Shown in pieces: positions 1 to 5,518 of a stretch of 5,685 nt of DNA. A program made the position numbers and the translations under genes. The notes beneath the pieces were generated by a model. The model did not search any database. It was not told the origin of the DNA and saw nothing but the letters and a program-made list of their open reading frames with translations. The first letter of the stretch is position 1. Every line of letters starts with the position of its first letter. The stretch is from Opitutaceae bacterium (GTDB lineage: Bacteria > Verrucomicrobiota > Verrucomicrobiia > Opitutales > Opitutaceae): contig JADLBI010000158.1 in assembly GCA_020847775.1 (NCBI GenBank), positions 1 through 5,685 on the forward strand. Reading direction: 5' to 3'.

Positions 1-2
1 AA

Positions 3-758
3 CTCAGCCATCACACCGGCCTCAACTACCAGTGGCTCCCCTCCAAATTGCTGCTCTTTGGCTCCTACAGCACCGCCTTCGACCCTTCCACCCCGGTGGA
101 CGCCCGCACCGGTCGCATCCAGCGCAACGAAACCACCGAGGGTTACGAAGCCGGTTTGCGCGGCCGCACCCTCGCCAAGCGCCTCGCCTATTCGGTCTCG
201 GGCGTGCTGCTCTACAATCACCACATCGCCCGGCGCAATCCCCTCTACAACGACCCCGTCGCCGACGCCGCGCAAAACCAACCCCAACTCGTCGCCGCGG
301 GCGAGGAACGCTTCACCGGCGCCAAGTTCGAATTCAAATGGAAAACCACCGACACGGTGTCCGCCCAAATCAAGGGCAGCTACGTTCGCGCCATCACCAC
401 CGCGTCGCCCGATCTGCCCGCCGAAGTGGGCCGCCCCATCGCCCGCCTGCCCGCCTTCACGCTTAACAGCTCCATCCGCGGCGCGCCGCCGGGCGGCCGC
501 AACGGCCTCATCTGGGGCCTCGGTTGGCAATACGTCTCCGGCTACGTCGCCAATTACGCGGACCCCCGGCGCGATTTTCTGGACTACCCGGGTTACGGCC
601 TCGTCACCCTCAACACCGGCTACCAATGGCAACTCGGCAAACGCCAGCTCCGGCTCGACACCCAACTGCGCAACGCGCTCAACCGCGATCTCCTCGCCAG
701 CCATGCCCGCGCCAACGCGCCGCGCGAGCTCACCGTCACCGCGCGCCTGACTTTTTAA
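3..758 (+). CDS. TonB-dependent outer-membrane receptor, C-terminal part (5' end outside the window)
   Basis: This is the last 251 codons of a longer gene; the frame is open from base 3 and ends at TAA 756-758. The product is read as the distal beta-barrel of a TonB-dependent receptor, which imports siderophores or other scarce ligands across the outer membrane using TonB-ExbB-ExbD energy. The barrel segment reading FGSYSTAFDPSTPVDARTG is typical of siderophore-type receptors. The chain then shows alternating hydrophobic and polar strands, an LRNALNRD segment resembling the usual 'NLFDKDY' region near the end, and a terminal ELTVTARLTF strand ending in Phe, the signal recognised by the barrel-assembly machinery. 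The plug domain and TonB box would lie upstream and are not visible, so the ligand cannot be named. An internal ATG at 48 lies inside the barrel and is not a real start. The family is well supported; the substrate is unknown. Confidence 0.88.
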   Translation, partial: LSHHTGLNYQWLPSKLLLFGSYSTAFDPSTPVDARTGRIQRNETTEGYEAGLRGRTLAKRLAYSVSGVLLYNHHIARRNPLYNDPVADAAQNQPQLVAAGEERFTGAKFEFKWKTTDTVSAQIKGSYVRAITTASPDLPAEVGRPIARLPAFTLNSSIRGAPPGGRNGLIWGLGWQYVSGYVANYADPRRDFLDYPGYGLVTLNTGYQWQLGKRQLRLDTQLRNALNRDLLASHARANAPRELTVTARLTF

Positions 759-776
759 TGCGGTTCAACCGATCGA

Positions 777-865
777 AAGGTAGGGCGCGACCGCTGGGCG
801 CGCCGCGTCGGAATGACGTGTCCATCATCTCTTGCGCGGCGGGCCCGGCGGTCCCACCCTACCTT
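777..865. repeat. Long imperfect palindrome (REP-like or MITE-like candidate) downstream of the receptor gene
   Basis: Arms at 777-807 and 835-865 are inverted copies: 31 bases each with 27 matching positions, separated by a 27-base loop. Both arms begin, read inward, with AAGGTAGGG, then share GACCGC and GGGC blocks and end in GCCGCG. The element starts 18 bases after the receptor stop codon. A run of T does not directly follow either arm, so it is not a standard Rho-independent terminator, although a stem of this length could still stop transcription or protect the 3' end of the receptor mRNA. Size, GC content and intergenic position resemble REP-type or small palindromic repeats that occur in many copies in bacterial genomes. 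Copy number cannot be judged from one window. Confidence 0.72.
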
Positions 866-866
866 G

Positions 867-878
867 AAAACATGTTTT
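867..878. promoter_or_regulatory. Perfect 12-base palindrome AAAACATGTTTT, possible operator
   Basis: A perfectly symmetrical AT-rich 12-mer lies one base beyond the right arm of the larger palindrome and 44 bases before the preferred start of the DUF971 gene. It stands out in very GC-rich surroundings. A TTGAAA hexamer (864-869) overlaps it and could serve as a -35 box, but I find no credible -10 box at 16-18 bases. It could be a regulator binding site, or simply AT-rich upstream DNA; this is a weak call. Confidence 0.25.
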
Positions 879-921
879 TGCTGTTCATCGGTCGGGGATG
901 TTACTTGATGACCCCTCGCCC

Positions 922-1233
922 ATGAAAACACCGGTCAATATTCAACTCATCGGCACCGAGGTGGCCATCGCCTGGAGCGACGGCGCCGAAAGCTACTTCG
1001 CCAGCGAGGCCTTGCGCGCGGCCTCGCCCAGCGCGGAGCGGCAGGGCGAGCGCGACATCCTTGGCGTCACCCACGGCGGCACCACCCAGCGCCAGTATCC
1101 CGGAGTCGCGGTCACCGGCTGGCAGCTCGTCGGCAACTACGCCGTGCGTTTCGAATTCAGCGACGGCCACCGCACCGGGCTTTATTCATTCGACTACCTG
1201 CAACGCCTCGCCGCAGAACAATCCTCCGCATGA
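922..1233 (+). CDS. DUF971 / GBBH-like N-terminal domain protein, 103 aa
   Basis: A small single-domain protein of the DUF971 family (gamma-butyrobetaine hydroxylase-like N-terminal domain). Its biochemical role is unknown. Visible family features are IAWSDGAESYF near residues 16-26, LRAASPSAE at 31-39, and VGNYAVRFEFSDGH followed by TGLYSFDYL at 70-93. In eukaryotic relatives and many bacterial ones the 31-43 region carries CPCxxC zinc ligands. Here it is the Ser-type SPSAE variant, as in many proteobacterial members, so only the His of DGH (residue 83) remains and metal binding is unlikely. I chose ATG 922 because the family alignment begins at about that point. ATG 898, eight codons earlier in frame, is possible but adds an unconserved MLLDDPSP. 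The stop overlaps the hisI start (ATGA), so the two are probably translationally coupled. Confidence 0.85.
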   Translation: MKTPVNIQLIGTEVAIAWSDGAESYFASEALRAASPSAERQGERDILGVTHGGTTQRQYPGVAVTGWQLVGNYAVRFEFSDGHRTGLYSFDYLQRLAAEQSSA

Positions 1234-1688
1234 GCCAATACGTATTCCCTGCCCGCACCTCCAAGGCCGAGATCGAACTCGGCGCCAGCCTCCAGCCGAA
1301 GTTTGGCGACGACGGCCTCATCCCCTGCATCACCACCGATCACGTGACCAACGAGGTGCTCATGTTCGCGTTCATGAACGCCGAGTCCTTCGCCCACACC
1401 CTGCGCACCGGCAAGGCCACCTACTGGAGCCGTTCGCGCAACAAGCTTTGGACCAAGGGCGAGGAGTCCGGCAACGCCCAGCTCGTCAAAGCCGTGCTCA
1501 CCGACTGCGACCAGGACGTGATTTTGCTCAAGGTCGAAAACGTCGGCGGCGTCGCCTGCCACAACGGCTACAAATCCTGCTTCTACCGCCAGCTCGCCCC
1601 CGGCGCCAACCCCGACGATCCCGCGAGCCTCAAACTCGCCTTCGCCGCGCGCCAAGTCGTCGATCCCGCCAAGCTCTACAAAAAGTAG
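1230..1688 (+). CDS. hisI: Phosphoribosyl-AMP cyclohydrolase (histidine biosynthesis)
   Basis: This cytoplasmic enzyme opens the purine ring of phosphoribosyl-AMP in the third step of histidine synthesis. The 152-residue protein is the stand-alone HisI type, with no fused HisE pyrophosphohydrolase domain. Diagnostic motifs are all present: VLMFAFMNAESF (43-54), YWSRSRNKLWTKGEESGN (65-82), the Mg-binding DCDQD (D92, D94, D96) and the three zinc-ligand cysteines C93, C110 (ACHNG) and C117 (SCF). The family body ends soon after SCFYR; the remaining 30 or so residues, ending KLYKK, form a somewhat longer tail than in the shortest homologues. The start is fixed by the ATGA overlap with the DUF971 gene and by a typical N-terminus. 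No other his gene is visible, so the histidine pathway appears dispersed here. It is probably co-transcribed with the DUF971 gene. Confidence 0.96.
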   Translation: MSQYVFPARTSKAEIELGASLQPKFGDDGLIPCITTDHVTNEVLMFAFMNAESFAHTLRTGKATYWSRSRNKLWTKGEESGNAQLVKAVLTDCDQDVILLKVENVGGVACHNGYKSCFYRQLAPGANPDDPASLKLAFAARQVVDPAKLYKK

Positions 1689-1705
1689 CCACCGCGCCCC
1701 TTCCA

Positions 1706-1739
1706 AGGAGGAGGCGCAGGTCCCTCTGCGCGCCCACCT
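1706..1739. repeat. GC-rich hairpin in the convergent gap after hisI
   Basis: Arms 1706-1719 and 1726-1739 are inverted with 11 of 14 positions pairing around a six-base loop (GTCCCT). The inner six pairs (GCGCAG/CTGCGC) are perfect. The outer edge, read from the right on the minus strand, is AGGTGGGCGCG, close to the AGGTAGGGCGCG edge of the larger palindrome at 777-865. It lies 17 bases after the hisI stop and between convergent genes, so it could work in both directions as a transcript end or mRNA stabiliser. No T tract follows on either strand. Confidence 0.45.
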
Positions 1740-1744
1740 AAAGT

Positions 1745-1776
1745 CCAAGTCGCAAGGCCGCTTGGTATTTGTTTTC
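1745..1776 (+). terminator. Weak Rho-independent terminator candidate for the DUF971-hisI transcript
   Basis: CCAAG (1745-1749) can pair with CTTGG (1761-1765), or CAAG (1753-1756) with CTTG (1761-1764) around a GCCG loop. The T-rich stretch TATTTGTTTTC (1766-1776) follows. The stems are only four or five base pairs, so intrinsic termination would be inefficient unless it acts together with the hairpin just upstream at 1706-1739. Confidence 0.28.
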
Positions 1777-1846
1777 AAGCCCCGCGCTGGCCTCATGCCA
1801 TTCAGCGTTTGCTTCCTGGGAATACCGCTGATTTCGCGCAGTGCGC

Positions 1847-3097
1847 TCAATCGAGCAGGCGCCAGTAGACATGGTTCGAAAGCAGGTCCCCTAGACCACC
1901 GCCCGCGCCGCCTTCGGTGTAAAGCACGCCGAGATGGTCGGAAGTTTCGTTGAAGCCGGTGGCGCGTTCCACGTTCGGCAGCCATTGCGGTTCGCCGGAC
2001 ACGCCGCCGCCAATGAGTTTTGCGGTGAAGGTTTTTCCGCCGTCGGCGGATTCGAAGCGCACGAGGCGCGTGCTCGGGTGTGCCCAGTAATCACCGCCGT
2101 CGGACAGGTCGATCAATTGCCCGATGATAATCAGCCGACCGTCGCTCATCCAAGCCATGCCGCCCGTGAGTTGCAGCGCGTGGTCGCGCAGCGCGGGCGG
2201 CAGAAAGGCGTTGAGGTGCCGGTGTTCCCAGCCGCCGTCCGCGCGCGGCACGGCAAGATAACCCTGCATGTCACGTGCGAGCATCTCGGTGTAAGGGATG
2301 ATGATCTGTCCCTCCGGTCCAAGCGCGGTCGCACCGGCCTCCGCCCGGCGGCCATCGGCGGATCGCGTGCGAAAAATCACATCGGTCGCGCCATAGGTCG
2401 CGGGCAGCCGGATCGGCGAGTCGTCAAGTTTCTGCCAAGTGCGGCCTTCGTCCGGGCTGCGCATGACGCCGATCCACGTGTATGAAACCGGTGGCGCGTC
2501 GTAGGAGGGCTGCTCGTAAACGCGAAACGTGAGCACGAGGCCGCGATGGTCCGGCGCCCAGCTCATCGACGCGGCGAATTGGCTGTAGTTGAGGCGTTGT
2601 GCTTTGAGGATCGCGCCCTGCCGCGTCCACGCGCCGTCGGGCGGCTTGCGCCAGAGTTCGAGCTCCCACGGCTCCGTTTCGTGGGAGCGCCGCGCGGTCA
2701 GAATCAGCGTGCCGTCCTGCGCGCAAACGAGCGTTGGATACGTCAGATCGGCGCCAAATTGCTCCATCGGTAACCACGCCGACGCATCGTTGGGCCGCGC
2801 GGAGCGATGGTAACGAAACGGATGGTGGTGCGAGTAATAGACGATGTGCAGGTATCCCGCGGCATCGACTGTGAGCGCGGGCCCGCCGTGGTTGTCCACC
2901 GCCTCGCCGACCGTCACGGGCTCGCTCCAGCATCCCGTCGCCTGATCGAGCGTGCGGATTTTTATCCGAAAGCCCTCCGGCGGGGAGTCGAGCCACGCCA
3001 CATGAGTCTTGCCCTGAAACGTGATGATCTTCGGCGACTCGATATAGGCGGTCGCCCGGCCGCTGCCGGTTTCGGAAAGGACAAACGGGGCGCTCAT
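1847..3097 (-). CDS. BNR-4-type beta-propeller protein, putative carbohydrate-active enzyme
   Basis: The 416-residue protein resembles BNR-repeat (sialidase-like, BNR_4) propellers. Two classical Asp-boxes are visible, SPDEGRTW (214-221) and SADGGKTF (350-357). The region VDNHGGPALTVDAAGYLHIVYYSHHHP (68-93) matches the conserved core of BNR_4 proteins, which include ulvan lyases of PL24/PL25 and related rhamnose/uronate-active families. Those use paired histidines about 20 residues apart, and H70 and H90 here have that spacing. Activity and substrate are not established. There is no signal peptide, lipobox or membrane segment, so the product should be cytoplasmic as annotated. ATG 3097 was chosen; an in-frame TTG at 3142 would add only a Cys-rich MGCPSDGVCGCCGQP leader with no clear ribosome site. 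The gene lies 70 bases after the exosortase stop in the same direction and may be in the same transcript. The fold is fairly sure; the function is tentative. Confidence 0.8.
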   Translation of the reverse strand: MSAPFVLSETGSGRATAYIESPKIITFQGKTHVAWLDSPPEGFRIKIRTLDQATGCWSEPVTVGEAVDNHGGPALTVDAAGYLHIVYYSHHHPFRYHRSARPNDASAWLPMEQFGADLTYPTLVCAQDGTLILTARRSHETEPWELELWRKPPDGAWTRQGAILKAQRLNYSQFAASMSWAPDHRGLVLTFRVYEQPSYDAPPVSYTWIGVMRSPDEGRTWQKLDDSPIRLPATYGATDVIFRTRSADGRRAEAGATALGPEGQIIIPYTEMLARDMQGYLAVPRADGGWEHRHLNAFLPPALRDHALQLTGGMAWMSDGRLIIIGQLIDLSDGGDYWAHPSTRLVRFESADGGKTFTAKLIGGGVSGEPQWLPNVERATGFNETSDHLGVLYTEGGAGGGLGDLLSNHVYWRLLD

Positions 3098-3167
3098 AGG
3101 TTGGCCGCAACATCCACAGACACCATCGGATGGGCAACCCAAACCGCGAGCACCCCAGCGGCGCGGC

Positions 3168-4166
3168 TTACTTTTTCCCGGCCTCGGCCAGATCGGCTTC
3201 GCGCGCCAACTTCAAATTAAAGAGCGGCAGCAAGCACAGCAGCCCGACCACCGTCAGGCCCAGCACCGCGTAGCCCGCCGCATCATGCACCGTGCCCTCG
3301 ATCGCCTCCGGACCGTAATTGTAAGCCCACGCCGTGAGAAAAAGGCCGCGCATGAGATTGGTGCAAAACGCGAAGAGCATCGAGCAAGCGACGAGCATCA
3401 CCTTTTTCCAAAACCGGTTAAGAAACACCGCGGATAGAAATGACCCCGCGAACAGGCATGCCGTCAATGAGCGGATGCCGGAGCACGCCTCGGCCACACC
3501 CACCCGGCCGGTCGGCAGCACCAGCACATTGCCCTGCTGCTCCACCGGCATCCCCAGCATGTCGAACACGAACGACACCACCGTCACCACCTTGTGCAGC
3601 AAAAACAGGCTAATCTGATTTTCCACCACCGACACCATCGGCGCGGACACAAACCAGATCATCACCGGGAAGATGAACAGCGCGACGAGTTTCAACCGCG
3701 CGTCTTCGAAAAATCCACCCGCCGCCGGCGACGGGCTTTCGGGCGCGTTTGTCAGCAACAAGCCGAACAGCAAACCCGCCGTGCCCATCGTGATCGCGAG
3801 CGTGCCGGGATACGACGACCCCGCGCCCGCCCGGTAAAACGCGCCGAGCAGAAACAGCAGCGCGCCGAACAGCAGCAAACCAGTGATGCCGAGCCCCACC
3901 ACGACGCGCCGCCAGCCGCGCACGCGCGGGCTCCCCGGCGCCATGCACGCCGCCGCCGCGGTCTTGATCGCCGCCCAGCGGTCATACACCACGTAACCCA
4001 CGAACATCGGCACGAGCCAGCCAAAGCTATAGTCCTCCTTCTGTTCCCACCAGTGCGATTGGTCCCACACCACAAATCCGCAAAACGCCGCGCCCAGCAG
4101 CAACGCCGCCATGAACGAACCAGGGACCTCACGGGTGAGTTTTTGCCAGAGCGATTTCAAGCGCAT
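3168..4166 (-). CDS. Exosortase/archaeosortase family transpeptidase-like membrane protein
   Basis: This 332-residue, highly hydrophobic inner-membrane protein has about eight predicted membrane spans (roughly 17-35, 47-61, 87-109, 117-139, 160-180, 186-205, 234-280 as a pair, 297-317). Exosortases cleave C-terminal PEP-CTERM-like sorting tags from exported proteins, usually in genomes that make exopolysaccharide. The proposed catalytic triad is intact: C228 in VAEACSGIRS, R273 in TNLMRG and H294 in GTVHDAAGY. The N-terminal YSFGWLVP (46-53) matches the family's YSHGxLVP-type motif, with Phe where His is common. The C-terminus is a short charged tail with no fused EpsI (DUF3485) domain. The start MRLKSLW, 26 bases after the fabF stop, was chosen because upstream in-frame codons run inside fabF and have no hydrophobic or family character. 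The subfamily (such as XrtC) and its cognate tag cannot be assigned. It is probably an operon partner of fabF. Confidence 0.92.
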   Translation of the reverse strand: MRLKSLWQKLTREVPGSFMAALLLGAAFCGFVVWDQSHWWEQKEDYSFGWLVPMFVGYVVYDRWAAIKTAAAACMAPGSPRVRGWRRVVVGLGITGLLLFGALLFLLGAFYRAGAGSSYPGTLAITMGTAGLLFGLLLTNAPESPSPAAGGFFEDARLKLVALFIFPVMIWFVSAPMVSVVENQISLFLLHKVVTVVSFVFDMLGMPVEQQGNVLVLPTGRVGVAEACSGIRSLTACLFAGSFLSAVFLNRFWKKVMLVACSMLFAFCTNLMRGLFLTAWAYNYGPEAIEGTVHDAAGYAVLGLTVVGLLCLLPLFNLKLAREADLAEAGKK

Positions 4167-4192
4167 TGAGCCAATCGGCGACCGAGGTGGAT

Positions 4193-5518
4193 TCAAATCT
4201 TCGCGAACACGAGCGACGCGTTTGTGCCGCCAAATCCGAAGCTGTTGGCCAGCGCCGCGCGCACTTCTGTTTTGACCGCGGTATTCGGCGTGAAGTTGAG
4301 CCCCGTGGCTGCGCACACCGGATCGAGGTTGGTCAAATTAATCGTCGGCGGCACGAGCCCTTCGTGAATCGCCTTGACCGCCGCCAGCGCGCCTAGCGCG
4401 CCCGCGCCGCCGAGCAGGTGCCCGGTCATGGATTTCACGCCGCTAACGAGCAGCTTCTCCTTGTTGCCCGCGAAGACCGTCGCGATCGCGGCAGCCTCCT
4501 CGCCGTCGCCGCCGGGTGTCGAAGTGGCGTGTGCCGAAACGTAATCCACCTCCGCCGGGTCCACCCCGCCGCGTTGGAGCGCGGCCGTCATCGCGCGCGC
4601 CGAGCCCTCGGCACCCGGCGCAAGCGAGGAGAGATGATACGCGTCCGCCGTCGCACCGTAGCCCCGCACCTCGGCGTAAATACGCGCGCCGCGCCGCCGA
4701 GCGTGTTCGAGTTCCTCCAGCACAAAAACCACCGAGCCCTCGCCCAGCACGAAGCCATCGCGGTCCGCGTCGTAAGGCCGCGACGCCGCCTCCGGCGCGT
4801 CGTTGCGCGTGGAAAGCGCGCGCATCTGGGCGAACGCGCCGATCGCCAGCGGCGTGACGGTGGATTCCGCCCCACCCGCCAGCATCACCTCGACATCACC
4901 GCGCGCGATCGCCGCCGCCGCCTCGCCGATGGCGTGGCCGCTGGTCGCGCAGGCCGAGGCCACACTCATGTTGGGCCCGCGAAAATCGAGCAGCAGGCTC
5001 ACTTGGCCCGCGAGGAGATTGGGCGCGATCTGAATGATGAAGAATGGCGAAATCTTGCGGTAGCCTCCCGCCTTCCAAGTGTCGTGCATCGCCTCCATCT
5101 CGGGCAGGCCGCCGAGGCCGACGCCGAGATTCACGCCCATGCGGTCGGCCGGTATTTGCGCGCGGTGGGCATCAAGCCCGGAATCCGCATACGCTTCGAT
5201 CGCCGCCGCCGTGCCGAGATGGGTGAACCGGCCGAACTTTTTCACATCTTTGGGCGAAAGCGCCTGGGTTAACCCGGCCTCGTTTGCGCCGCGCGGGTGC
5301 AGCGGTTGGGCCAGCAGGCGCGTCGGATCGAAGTTTTTCACCTCGCCGGCGATTTGCGCCGCGCAGCCCGTCGCGTCGAATCGCGTGATGCGGGTGATGC
5401 CGCTGCGCCCGGCCGCCAGCGCGGCCCAGGTGTCGCCGGCAGTGTTGCCCACGGGCGTGACGGCTCCCAGTCCGGAGATGACGACGCGGCGGCGCATGGC
5501 AGGTTGTGCGATATTCAT
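4193..5518 (-). CDS. fabF: Beta-ketoacyl-[acyl-carrier-protein] synthase II
   Basis: The enzyme condenses malonyl-ACP with an acyl-ACP in fatty-acid chain elongation in the cytoplasm. The 441-residue product shows the thiolase-fold condensing-enzyme signature: RRVVISGLGAVTPVGN near the N-terminus, nucleophile C190 in VASACATSGHAIGEA, catalytic H330 in SAHATSTPGGD, K362 and H367 in VKSMTGHLLGGAG, and NSFGFGGTN (425-433). These fit KAS II rather than KAS III or a chain-length factor, because the active Cys is kept. It is about 28 residues longer than the E. coli protein; some 18 of these form an insertion at 63-102, between NFDPTR and the SPKDVKKFGRF helix. The start is uncertain: ATG 5545, 5518 and 5497 are all in frame, and none has a well-spaced ribosome site. 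No acpP lies immediately upstream, unlike the common acpP-fabF order. A downstream exosortase follows after 26 bases. Confidence 0.94.
   Translation of the reverse strand: MNIAQPAMRRRVVISGLGAVTPVGNTAGDTWAALAAGRSGITRITRFDATGCAAQIAGEVKNFDPTRLLAQPLHPRGANEAGLTQALSPKDVKKFGRFTHLGTAAAIEAYADSGLDAHRAQIPADRMGVNLGVGLGGLPEMEAMHDTWKAGGYRKISPFFIIQIAPNLLAGQVSLLLDFRGPNMSVASACATSGHAIGEAAAAIARGDVEVMLAGGAESTVTPLAIGAFAQMRALSTRNDAPEAASRPYDADRDGFVLGEGSVVFVLEELEHARRRGARIYAEVRGYGATADAYHLSSLAPGAEGSARAMTAALQRGGVDPAEVDYVSAHATSTPGGDGEEAAAIATVFAGNKEKLLVSGVKSMTGHLLGGAGALGALAAVKAIHEGLVPPTINLTNLDPVCAATGLNFTPNTAVKTEVRAALANSFGFGGTNASLVFAKI

Noticed and set aside
31..36. DUF971 protein lacking the CPCxxC zinc ligands (residues 31-43), read at first as a degenerate protein
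   Set aside because: The SPSAE form is a common bacterial variant of this domain, so the substitution alone does not make the gene broken or novel. The coordinates given here are residue-type labels; the codons lie at about 1012-1050.
1800..1833. Inverted TCAGCG/CGCTGA pair near the end of the propeller gene
   Set aside because: Six pairs around an 18-base loop with no T tract on the minus strand is too weak to call a terminator.
1194..1985. Minus-strand open frame of 263 codons opposite hisI and the convergent gap
   Set aside because: It is antisense to hisI and overlaps the end of the propeller gene. Its composition is low-complexity Gly/Ala/Val/Arg with no recognisable domain.
3098..3142. 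TTG start giving the propeller a Cys-rich leader that might be a lipobox or metal site
   Set aside because: The leader has no hydrophobic stretch for a signal peptide and no supporting ribosome site; ATG 3097 begins right at the family-like sequence.
4167..4316. N-terminal extension of the exosortase by 50 residues
   Set aside because: The added segment is Arg-rich, hydrophilic and read inside fabF in another frame. The family's usual start fits ATG 4166.
4418..5272. Long plus-strand open frame opposite fabF
   Set aside because: It lies wholly antisense to a gene with full catalytic motifs. Its translation is Arg/His-rich with no domain, as expected for the complementary frame of a high-GC gene.
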